A stretch of DNA of 64,000 nt from Brachypodius melanocephalos (taxonomy: Eukaryota > Chordata > Aves > Passeriformes > Pycnonotidae), in the NCBI GenBank assembly GCA_013398615.1, contig VZSR01003022.1, positions 1,471,037-1,535,036 of the forward strand, in the 5' to 3' direction. Positions 38,001 to 50,000 of the stretch are shown here, in pieces (the first letter of the stretch is position 1; the number at the start of each line of letters is the position of its first letter). The notes beneath the pieces were generated by a model, which worked only from the letters and a program-made list of their open reading frames with translations, was not told the DNA's origin and searched no databases. Both the position numbers and the translations under genes were made by a program.

Positions 38001-41000
38001 AAAGCTTCAGGACCGTGTCCATCACAAGCCCAGCTGCAGTGACTGCAAAGCAGATTTTCCCAAGCCCATATCCTAGCTTGGGTGAGGAACCACAGAGCAC
38101 AGGGGCTACAAGGCTGCAGGAGGGTTGAGGCTCGTGCCTGACCTGGGTAGAGAGTCTGAGTGGCTTCATGACTTGTTCTGCCTGATATCTCACCCTGGAC
38201 TGCTGGGCTTCCTACAGAAACTGCTGCTACCAGGACATTCTGGAGCATCTCTCAGAGGTGATGTGAGAATCCCAGGGATTCCCACCACTCCCAGGGAATA
38301 GGTCTCACCCTTCCTGTGAGTTCTCCTAACATTTCAGGTATCAGAAGCCCAGCAGTGATGGCAAAGAGCACAGCAGTGGGTGCAGTGAGCAGTCAGCAGC
38401 TATGGGCACGTTGTTCCCTCTCTGAAGATCTTCTGCCCAAGAACAAGCCAGAGTTTCAGTGATGAAAAAATGTCATTTAGGAGCCCCCTCAACCCAGTTT
38501 GTAATAAACACAAAAGAATCGTGGGGTGGCGCAGGGGCAGGTGCTCTCAGTACCTTATTGCTGCTCTAGCCAGGTAACTTTGCATTTGTGTTCTGCAGAC
38601 TGAAGATTATCTCAAGCACAAGATCAGAAGCAGGCCTGAGCGGTCAGACCTGGTCAATATGCACATTCTGCAAGGTAAGACTGCCCCAGCTTCTCCCTCA
38701 TGCTCCATGTGTCTCCTGCCCTGGCACTCGTGTTTCTCCTGCCCTTCTCGTGTTCCTTCAGGGATCTCATTGCCATTACTTTGTTCCAGCTGCTCACAGG
38801 GGGCAGACTCAAATGGGACACATGGTATGAAATTCTGCCCAGAGCTGGTGTTCAGGAATCAGGACAAGCTTTTATTCCCTGACAGACACAATCCCAAGGC
38901 CAGCCAGTCTTTCTCCCATCTCTGGCAGGGAGCAGTGTAAGATGCTCTAGGGAGCAGTGGGGTACAGAACAGCTGTGAGAGAGAGCTCTGTTAGACTTCG
39001 GTGCCAAGGCCTGATTGTGAGGAGCAAACCCAGGGAACTTGTTGGTCCAGAGCACTGAAATTCCTATAGCAAGTCGTTGAAACACCTTCCCAAAGCTGGA
39101 CGTCTTTTGTGCTGCTATAATTCTGGATATCCTATGTGACAGCCCAAGCAGAGCTGTATGAAAAGCCCTGCTATCAGTCCGTGAGCCACAGCAGCTCTCT
39201 CCTCTCCCATCCTGGTGTTCCCTCTCAGCCAGAGAGCTGGCAGGGCTGTATCCCATCACAGACAGCAGAACACCACAGTGTCCCTCCTTATCTCCAGAGA
39301 TAACAAGATCCTTAGAGACAGAGAGGATGTGCAGCCTCCCTCCCTCCTTGAGTCCTGTCACTTGCCTGGAAGAAGCAGATCACTCTCTGGCAGCTGTGAA
39401 TGCTGCCCTCTGCTCTCAGCATGGATGCAATCTCTATTTCTTTTTTCCTCTGGGAGGCAGGAGGGCTGAGCCCGAGTCCCATGCTGGATCAGTGTTGCTG
39501 CCTTGCTTTTCCCTTGGGTTTCTATCCCTAAAATGAGCTAGCACCATTGCTTGTTTGAGAAATGGAGAGTGTCCTTCCCTTAGGCTAAATGATAGAAGCA
39601 GTGAGGACTGGGGTTACCAGAGCTGGAGGCAGTTCCTGGGTATGAACAGGAACAGAGGAGAGAGACTGCAGAGAGCAGAGAGTGCCTGGCTGTGCCCTCA
39701 GCAAGATCCATGTGCTGCCCCACATCCCCCTTACCTGCAGCCTCTGCTCACACCTCTGTTCATCCTGCTCTGCATTTCAGAGCTCTGTCTTGGCATATCC
39801 ATGTTGTGGATTTGACTTACAAATCCATTTTGTTCACAGCTGGACCTGGAGGTGATTGGAACTGGCCAGGTGACACAGTTTGCATCATCCAAGTGCTTTA
39901 CAGGCACTCCTTCTGTTACAGTTCACCTCAAGGAGCTCGTTTGTGTTCACTGGTCTGTAGAATCTGAGGCCAGCAATGGCCCTAGACCAGCTCTCCTGAC
40001 CTCCTGTAGAGAATTTCCATGGTATCAAGCCCTGTAGCTCATGTTCCCTACAGTATCTCTTCCAGAGAGTGTCCAGGCTTTGAAGATAGAACAATCTACA
40101 CGTAGCTGTTCTTACTTTAGACCCTGAAGGGTTTAGAAATGGTCTGGTTTAGAATCCCACTCCCTCAATACTCACACCTGGTCCAAGAGAGGAGCCAAAC
40201 AGCTTTGTTCAGGAAATCTTTCTGTTTAAGTTGCTATTCTTCTGTCACCCTTTAATAACTGGGGTCTTCTCAGCTGGCTTTGGTAGGGCTGTAGCTTCCA
40301 GATCTGCCTGCCTTTGCTCTGCTCCTCCCCAGCTCGTTCTTCCCTGAAGGCCTGGAGAACTGTGGTCATGTCACCTCCAAAAGTCCACAGCCCAAGCCTC
40401 AGCATTTTTAATTCCAGTGTAAGCCATTCATTCCAGCTGTCAAGCACTGCCAGAGGTTCTGTTCTCCAGCTGTTTCCCAGAGGCAGGGATCCATCTGCCA
40501 CAAGGGCCCAATGTGCTCCTGGCAGGCAGGAGCTGGAGACCCTTTTGGCCCTTGTTAGTGGCATCTTGCTGGTGAAGTTTCCGTCACAGATCGCTCCTGG
40601 GCCTTGCAGAGGATGCTCCAGCTGCAGGCTGGGTTTGCAAGCCCAGGATGATGGAGAGAGGCTCTTGTTTGGGGGTGGAGAGGCTGAGCCTGAGGCTCAC
40701 AGAAGGACCCATGTCCCAAACTCCTGCAGCCCCACCTGGTCTAGCAGAGCAGATCCTGCTGTGCTGAGCCACGCTCAGGAATTGGCCACAGCCCCAGAGG
40801 CTGTGCTGAAGGGCACCTCATCCTCTCGGAGTGCTGTGCCCACGGGAGCCCCTGGTCCTGATGCTTCTGTTTGGCCTTTCAGACTCAGCTGCAGAGGGGT
40901 CCATCCAGTCTACTCAGATGAAGCTGAAAAGAGCCCGACTGGCAGATGACCTCAATGAAAAGATTGCACTCAGGCCGGGCCCTTTGGAGCTGGTGGAGAA

Positions 41001-44000
41001 GAATATTATTCCCGTGGACTCAGCTGTAAAAGAGGCCATAAAAGGTAGTGACAGTGAATGTGTGTGCTGTGTATGAGCATGGAGTGGGGCAGGGGACCAG
41101 GAGGTACCACAGTGACTGCAGGAAGTGACTGATCTGGATGTAAGAGCTGCATTTGTTGCTTAAATTTCATTATTTTCACAGTAACCAGCCCAGTCCAGCA
41201 CAACCTGTGAGCACCGAGCTCTCATCTTAGATCAATGATGCTGAAATGTGCACCATTGCTCAGCCACATTCCCCCAGAAAGAGCCTCCCTTCTTACACCC
41301 CTTTCCTCCCCAAGGCTTTGAGCACTGAAGTGATGCTGTTGGAGAGAGGACACTCCTTCCTTCAGCATGGGAGAGAACCTGAGTGCACCAGTGTTGGTTG
41401 TGAGCCCAGCCCAGATTCTCCCACCTGTGCCCTGCCAAGCTCTCACATCCCAGTAAATGGGGGTAGAGTGGCCCCAGTTATCTCATTTATCCCAGTAAAT
41501 GGGGGTAGAGTGGCCCCAGCTCAGTAAGGCTGTGGGTTCTCTTTTTTATTTTTATTTTTTTACCACTGATGGTGGTGGCATGCAGGACCCAGCAGAGCAG
41601 GGTGCTGCATCCCTGTGGTGTGGAGCATCCTTGGGGTGTTAATTGCTGGAGAATTTGAGCAGGAGCCTGCACCCCCAAACAGGGTACACTGCCACCAACC
41701 AGGACCCAGCACTTGCCTTATGCCTAAGCTTGGTTTTCCTCCATCACCTCCTCTCACCAGAGGAGGGAGGAAGAATCATCCACAATTACTTCCCCCATGC
41801 TGCTGCAGGGAAGCTGGTGTGGGAGCTGACACAGAGCAGAAAGGTGACTCAAATTTCACCAGGGCCCAGTGCCAGGACAGGGACATCTGAAAGCAGAGAA
41901 AGGAGCAGGAAAGCCAGCAGGGTCCTGCAGTGACAGGACAGCAACTTTGCATTTTTGAAGTCTGAAGCTGTCTCCACATGTCCAAACTGGTGCTCATATT
42001 TCCAATGAGAGCTGCTCTGCCCCTGGAAGCTGCTTGTTCTGTTGCTCACAGTTCCTCAATAAATGGGATCATTTCCATTGGCATAATCCCATTTGAAGGG
42101 TCTGTTCTGCAGCTCAGAGCAAGCTGGGGACAATGGCAGGGCTTTGGGACAGAAAGGGTCTTGGAGTGACAGGAGCGATGCCAAAAAAATGAGAGTTGAA
42201 ACAGGAAGCACTTTGATTTTCATTTCATCTCAGAAACCATCTGAAATGACATGAAATATTCCAGGCTCAGATACTGCTCTGTCCTGCCCCATAACTATCC
42301 CTGCTCTTGGTTTTGGGGGCTGTGAAATGCAGGCTGTGTATGCACAGCAGCTTCTCCAGCCTGGCCTTGGAGCTGCTCCATTCCCAGCGTGTCACAGCTC
42401 TCCTCTTTGAAGGTGAAATGTTCCAGGACTCTGCCTGAAGAGGAATTTTTAAGGAGAGTTCAAGTAAAATCTCCCCGGCCACTTACTAAAGGAGAGAACA
42501 GTGGGGGGAAAAAAAAAAGTTTCAAAAAATCCCCCCCCTCTATAAACATTTGAAGCAGTGTGAGCATGACTTTATCCCCTGGAGCTGAGGTTTGGAGACA
42601 GGGCAAATGAGCTTGAATTTTGAATAGAGGGTCTCTCCAGCTGCCTTGTCAGGAGCTCATGGTAAACAGAGATTTACAGGACCAAACTGTTAAAAAAAAA
42701 AAAAAAAAGTCTGGCTTAAAATGATTTGTTCAGTTTTAAATTTCTCCCTTTCACAATGCTCTTCTCTCACATTGCTGGGGAAAAGCGTGTCCTTGTAAGC
42801 CAGATTTATCCCATTTAGGGTGAAACATGTGGCACATGTGAAGTGGCTTGGTACCATAGGGTGCCATGAGAAGAAGGTGGTGCAGCTGGAACACCATCCC
42901 AACTCTCAGGTTTCTGCAGGAGAAAGCCTCAAGTTGAAGGATCCTCCAGCTCATTTTTGGAGTCAGAGGCACCTTGTGGTACTCACAGTTTGGGGCAAAG
43001 GGCTGAACACAGAGCAGAGATGAGTACTGGCACTTCTAAATGTTAAGCCCTTTGTTTTTGCAATACCAGAAAGATGACAGGGTTTCAAATCATTTTACTT
43101 TAACCTTGGAATCTCAACTGTTTATACAGTGGAAAGTTCAGCTGACGTGTTCCTCTAATCACCTCCGGCAGGGTGAGCAGAAAGTGCCAGACCCCAAGCG
43201 AAAGCCCAAACTGTCCCAGTGACAGGAGGCCGCCAGTGCCCTGCATAGCTGAGCAGTGATACAAGAGACTTTTTTTACCGGGTCCTTGTCATCACTTTGT
43301 CCAATTCGCTCGAGAGGACAATACCCAGTGCATTAGAAACAGCCCCGGAGCAAACACCGTCCTGCCTGAGATTACAGCAGGGACACGGGATGGAGAAACA
43401 ATACCCTCAGGCTGGGCTGGGTGAGAGCAGGACAGATAAGGGAAGCATTCCCCATCGGCACAGGACTGCGGTATCAAGCAGCAGGATGCAGCACATTCCT
43501 GTCATGCTCTGGGCTGTCGCTGTGTCCTGAAGGTCCCTTGTGCTCCCAGCTTTGGCACCTCTTCCCAACACACACTTCCCTGCCAGCGCAGCGGGAGCCC
43601 TGCAGATCCACAAGTCCCCCTTGCTTGGAGGCATTTTTCCCAAGGGGGGAAGTCCACGCTGGCCTGCGGGCGTGGGAAGGAGCTCCCATGCAGCTCCCAT
43701 GCAATGCTGCAGGTCCTCAGGGAACACCTGTTTGGGTGCTGCCTCTGAGGGAGAGGATGGAGAGGACACAGGCCCTCTTTCCAGGGACATATGAAGAGGG
43801 CAAGTCGAACAGGGTTGGTCTCATTTCCCCAGCCTATGTCTGGGCAGCAGCTCAGGCAGGGAGCCAGGGCTCTGTCCTCGCCCACCCTGGCACCAGCAGC
43901 CACAGGGAGTGGAGATAACCCTTATCTCTCAGATAGGGGCAGGGGTCAGAGCAGGAGGTGCGTGTCGTTGAGAAGGTGCACATTGCTAGACCAGCAGCAG

Positions 44001-47000
44001 GGACAGGTGGAAGCTTGTCCCCAGGCCCTTCCTATTTCCCCATTTGTCACCTCACTATCAGCGTGCCAAGCTGCCTGACAAATGCCAGACATGAGCACGA
44101 GGAGATTACCAGTGTGGCCACGCTGCTCCTTCCTCTACCCCCACCTGGAGCTCTCCCCAGGCTCACATGAGACCTTTTTTTCTCAGCACTTTATTTATCA
44201 TCAAACCTCGGGGTCAAGAGCCCTTGCCCATCTGACTAGCAGATAACAGTGCAGGAGCTGTGCAGGCAGAGCAGCCTGGGGCTCTCAGGCAGGCAGTAGC
44301 AGTGGTTTGAATCACATCGGTGGGTGAAACCTGTGGACAGAGACAGGATGTGGGAGCCTCTGTGCACCTGCAGCCACATCCACTGTTGCTTGCTCTTGTG
44401 CTGTGAGCAGATGGATCACAATCCAAGCTGATTTCAACCTCAGTCTTTCTGCTGAGTCCCATGCGTGGTGTGGGTGTTCAGCCAGGATGCTCAGCTGAGG
44501 GAGGGCGACTCGTGCCCCTCTCCCATCCCACTGGAGGGGCAGGATGGCAGAGCCCCTCCTGCACCAGTCCCACCTGTCTGCACCGGCCCTGCTGTGCTGG
44601 TGGGCCATGCTCCTTCAGCCCCTCCTCTCTCCGTGTCCCAAGGAACACGGGCCATGGTCCCAGCTCCTCAGATCCCCCTTCTCTCCCAAAGGACACAGTC
44701 CATGGTCTCAGGTCCTCAGACCTCTCCTCTCTCCCTGTCCCAAGGAATACAGTCCATGGTCCCGGATCCTCAGACCCTTCCTCTCTCCCTGTTTCAATCG
44801 CCCCTTTCCATGGCTGGGCCCCCCTGCTCTCCCCCCAGCCCCGGAGCTGGCCGAGACCCCCGTGTGCCCCCACCCCTGGCTGGGCGCTGCCGAGACCCCC
44901 TCGAGGCTCTCCCCGTCCCTCCCCGCAGGCTGTGACCGTCTCCCTTGTGCCCCCTCAGGCACCCAGGGCGGCTTTCCCCGGCAGACCGACGCCTTCGCCT
45001 TCGAGGAGGACAGCAGCAATGACGGGCTGTCCCCGGAGCGGCCCCGCAGCCGCGGCTCCCCGGGCCCCGCCGAGCCGCCCCCCGCCTCCAAAGCCCCCGA
45101 GCCGCCCCCCGCCGCCCCAGCCGGGGCTCCGCAGGTAGGGAGAGCCGTCTTGGAGACGAAGAGATGCGGGGGGACAAGGGGACACTCGTGGGGCGGGGAT
45201 GGCACAGGGGAGGGAGCACACGGGGCACACGCGGGGTCCCGGCCGAGGAGGGGATTCCTCCCCTGTGCTGGGCACTGGTGATGCCGCACCTCGAGTGCTG
45301 TGCCCGGTTCGGGGCCGCTCAGTTTGGGAAGGATGGGGAGATGCTGGAGCGTGTCCGGAGAAGGGCAACAAGGCTGGTGAAGGGTCTGGAGCACAAGCAT
45401 AAGGGAGGAGCAGCTGATAGAGCTGGAGTTGTTTATTCTGGAGAAGAGGAGGCGCAGGGCAGACCTCATCACTCTTTACAACTCCCTGACAGGAGGGTGC
45501 AGCCAGCTTGGGTCGGGCTCTGCTCCCAGGGAACAGCGACAGGACAGGAGGACACAGCCAAGGGAGGTTTAGGTTGGGCATCAGGAAGAAATTCTCCACT
45601 GGAAAAAATGGTTGGGCATTGGAATGATCTGCCCGGGGAGGTGGTGAAGTCACCATCCCTGGAGATGTTTAAGAAAAGCCTGGATGTGGCGCTCAGTGCC
45701 GTAATTTAACTGACAAGGTTGTGTTAGGGCATAGATTGGACTGGATGATCTCAAAGGTCTTTTCCAGCTGGGTTAATTCTGTGATTCAGTGTGATTCTGT
45801 GTCATTCCGTGTGATTCTATCATTCTGTGTCATTCCGTGTCACTCTGTCGTTCTGTGACCCGCGAGGGGATCGCGCTGCGCGGGCCCGGCGCGCCCACTG
45901 CCGGCCGGTGCGGGTACTGCAGCCCCGGGGAGCGCCGGGCCGGGGGGGAGCGAGGGACTGGGGAGAACTGGGATGGACTGGGGAGAACTGGGATGGACTG
46001 GGGGAGACTGGGATGGACTAGGGGAAAGCTGGGGGAGTATGGAGGCTGCGGGAACGGAGGAGCCGTGGCGAATGGGGGAACTGGAGTGGAGTAAGGCAGA
46101 CTGAAGGGGCTGGGATGGACAGAGGGGAAAGGGAGAGACTGGGGCAGACTGGGGTGGGGGAGGACCAAAGGGATTATGGCTATCCACGAATCAGCTGCGA
46201 AGAGTGGGCTGGTCCGGGGGACGCTGAGGCACCAGCAGTGAGCAAGGATATGGGACTCAGGTGAAACTGAGGCTTGGAAAACCAGGGAGGACCGTGGGGG
46301 CAGAGGACTAGGAAAGGACTGGGATAGCCTGAGAATGTGACTGGGATAGACATTGAGGGGACTGGGATGCAGGGAGGCATCCGCGGGGATTGGGAACAAC
46401 ATGGGGTGGGGAAATGGGGTACCAGGAGCCCCTGTCCGGGCTGGACAGCCCCTGGGTCCGGTCTCACAACCCCTCTCACCTCTTCCTTGCAGGATCGTCC
46501 CCCCAGTGCCGATGGCCACGCTCCGGACACTGCCCCGGGGCAGGGCAGCCAGTGCGACAGCCCCAAGCAGCCAGCGGGGCAGGAGAGCCCGACGCTGCCG
46601 GTGCCCTCTGCCGTGAAGGTAATGCCGGTGCCTCTAGGCTGCCCAGGGCAGGAACCAGCCCGGGGCTTCCAAACCTGAAGTGCCCATGTGCTGCACCCCA
46701 AATGTGTGAGAGCTCTGGGTGTCCAGTCTTAAAGGCTTTGAATAATTCAGGCAGACAACCTTGTGTCAAAAACTAATTTAATTCATTGTGTAATGGTACA
46801 AGATACAGCAATGCACCTCGCTAGAGGCAATTGCTTGAGTCCTGCACTGAAAATATCCCCTGGGGATGGGAGCAGGAGGAGATACAAGGCAACACTGGAG
46901 TACCTTGTGGGCAGGGAGGGTCATTCTCCATCTCATGTGCTCTCCAGCACAGCTGAGATGGGACACAGTGCCAAGGGAGTCCTCCTCATCCAGGCTCAGC

Positions 47001-50000
47001 AGGTCTTGGAGCTGGAGTGTCAAGGTGCTAGCAGGAGCTGCCTTTGTTCTGTCCCAGCCCTCTGAGGTCCCGTGGGGATGACAAGAGCTCTTCTCACACC
47101 TGATTCCTTTCCTTCTTGACCCAACAGTCCAAATCATCCAGTGACAGCAAGAACCGTCACAAAAAGCCCAAAGACACCAAGCCCAAAGTGAAGAAGCTCA
47201 AGTACCACCAGTACATCCCTCCAGACCAGAAAGCAGAGAAGTCCCCTCCACCCATGGATTCTGCATATGCCAGACTGCTCCAGCAGCAGCAGCTCTTCCT
47301 GCAGCTCCAGATCCTCAGCCAGCAGCAGCAGCAACAACAGCAGCAGCAGCACTTCAACTACCCTGGGATGCACCAAGGACAGCTAAAGTGAGTGGCACTG
47401 TGCCAGCAGCAGGGCTTAATCCTGTCCCTCTCCAGACCTTCCCCTCTGTATCCATTTGTGCCACAGCAAAGGGATAGAGACACACCACTGAAACAGTAAA
47501 GTATGGGAACAGCACAGACTCCTTCCAAGCCATTCTGGCTTTGCATACTGACTGGGGCACCTGTGACCTGCTGGTGGGACACCAGCAATCCCCTACAGCC
47601 CAGCCTGGTTTCCCTTGGCCGTTCTGAAGTCTCACATGGGAGACAGCAGACCCAAGAGAGCAGAGGGGTGGGATTCTGGGCACAAAGACCCTGGGGGAGC
47701 AGACAAGTTACCCCGAATCTCCTTTGTTATTTCAGGCAATCTAATGAGCAAATGGTCAAAAGTTCAAATTCTTCATCAACTTCTGGCAACAACACCCCTC
47801 TTTCTCCAGTGAAAACCACCTTTTCAGGCCAGTCTTGTGTCTCATCTATCAAGCCAGGCCCTCTGCCATCCAACCTGGATGATCTCAAAGTGAGTGCAAA
47901 CTTTGTCACTGCAGGAGCAGAATGTCACAGCCTGAGTGTGCTGTGCTGCCTCTGAGTGTGTCAGGGGAGTGCCACAGGCTGGGAGGGGCTGTGTTACAGA
48001 CCAGCACACCCGAACCCCTGTGCTCTGAGCCACCCAGGAGTGCAGCACAGCACCCTGGGGCAGGGCTTGCTCACTGGGGAGGTTCTGAACATGAGGGCTT
48101 GCTGCTCTGCAGGTGGTGAGGGGTGCACTGCTCCAGCCTGTGCATCAGACAACCAAAGGTGTAGCCTGGGGAGGCTGCAGGTCAGGCTAAAGGATGATCT
48201 GGGCTGCTGCTCCTGCAGCTCCTGGCTCCATCCCTATGTGGTTTTATGGTGGACATCGTGGATGCTCTGACAGACCAGACAGAGGCCAGTAGGGCAGCCT
48301 GCCCCCCCCCTTAGTGACTCAGCTCCTCAGCCAGGCCAGCTCAGCTCTCTGCATGAGCAGGTACCTCCTGCCACATGCACTGTTTTGAGCACCTCTCATG
48401 TAGGCAAGAAAGGGCGTAGGGGAGAATTCCTCGTACCAGCTATTCTTTTTTACTTTGCTGATGGCTCCTCAGTCATGGGGAAGGCCAAATCCTTCCAGGA
48501 GCAGAGACCTGGGGGCAGCCCAGAGATAGAAACAGCATGAGTTTGCCTTAGCTCAGTTGACTGAATCATGTGCCTGGGCACAGAGCATGTAGCTCCAAGG
48601 TGTCACAGTCTCTGAGCCATCAGCTGGCTCCTGGTCTGTGTTAAAGTCCTCTGCTCATGGAGAAATCTACTGCTAGGAAGGGAATCCTGAGTTGCTTCCC
48701 TGACCCAAGGACCACTGCTGGTTCATGGAGAGGTGTCAGAATTCTTGGAGGAAGGTTTTCCTGTTGGGAAAGGTTGATATTCTGCAGGATGTGCAGGGGT
48801 CAGGCCTGTGCACAGTGACTGTGGTGAGACAGGGAGCACCTGGGAGGTCACAGCTTTAAAGCTGGGAGCTGAGAGCCTGTGACCTGAGAGTCCTTGTTGG
48901 AAGCACTGGGTTTCTAAAGGGCTAAAGACTGATGATGAGTGCCTTTCCCTGCAGGTGTCAGAGCTGAGGCAGCAGCTCCGAATACGAGGCCTGCCCGTGT
49001 CGGGCACCAAAACGGCGCTGATGGAGCGGCTGCGGCCCTTCCAGGAGTGCAGCAGCACCGCCGTGCCAAACTTCAGCGAGATCACCACCGTCACCTTCCC
49101 CGTCACTCCAACCAGCACCCTGTCCAGTTACCAGTCCCAGTCCTCCACCAGCATGTTATCAAACGGCTTCTATCACTTTGGCAGCACCAGCTCCACCCCG
49201 CCCATCTCGCCGGCCTCCTCTGACCTCTCTGTGAGCGGCTCTTTGCCGGACACCTTCAACGACGGGCCCATGTCTTCCCCACAGTTTGGTCTGCAGCCAT
49301 CGCCCGTCCACGGCAGCGCTGAGGAAAGCCTCATGAGCAGCATGAATGGAGGGAGCATCCAGCTGGAACTGGAGGGGATAGACACAGAGAAAGACAAGAT
49401 GCTGGTGGAGAAGCAGAAGGTCATCAACGAGCTGACGTGGAAGCTGCAGCAGGAGCAGAGGCAGGTGGAGGAGCTGAGGATGCAGCTCCAGAAGCGAAAG
49501 AGAAGCAATGGCCTCGAGGAGAAGCAGCAGCCCGCTCAGCATTTCTTTGGTGTGCCCATCAAGCAAGAAAACGCCGTGTCCAGCTGTCCGTTTGCATCCA
49601 AACAAATGGCCCTGAAAGGCCAGGCCGGCAGCTCGGAGAAGCTGAGTAACTGTGGGGTGCAGCCGGTGCCCCACATTGTGAACAGCCACTGCTTGGAGCC
49701 CGCGGGGCAGAGCACCATCACCTCCTCGACATTCCTGAGCCCGCAGTGCTCCCCCCAGCACTCTCCCCTGGGCGCTGCAAAGAGCCCCCAGCACATCAGC
49801 CTGCCACCGTCCCCCAACAGCCACTACCTGCTGCCGGTGTCCCCCGAGGGTCGCAGCGGGTCCCCGCCGGGCAGCGGCTGCCTCCGCACAGCGCCGGTGA
49901 GTGCCAGCCCGGACCCCCGGCTCACAGCCGCACTGGGGAGCCTTTCCCCTTGGCCCGGGGCTGCTGGCAGCATCTGGAGCTGCTGCCAGGGCAGAGAGTG

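Larger units (their letters stand above)
34470..38598 (+). other. MYOCD: MYOCD intron 3
   Basis: Contains a 21-bp duplication and the old LINE remnant at 36,860-37,480. Bases 35,200-36,180 are moderately AT-rich without a recognised feature. Confidence 0.75.
41045..44958 (+). other. MYOCD: MYOCD intron 5
   Basis: Contains the 42-bp duplication, A-runs near 42,512 and 42,692, and the 50-bp minisatellite close to exon 6. Composition rises sharply in GC over the last 500 bases. Confidence 0.75.

Noticed and set aside
44461..45472. Several 225-254 codon frames around MYOCD exon 6
   Set aside because: Very GC-rich DNA lacks stop codons by chance. Only the frame with TDAFAFEEDSS matches myocardin.
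45164..45709. 181-codon frame in intron 6
   Set aside because: It lies mostly within the CR1 fragment and its peptide is a CR1 remnant, not a MYOCD exon.
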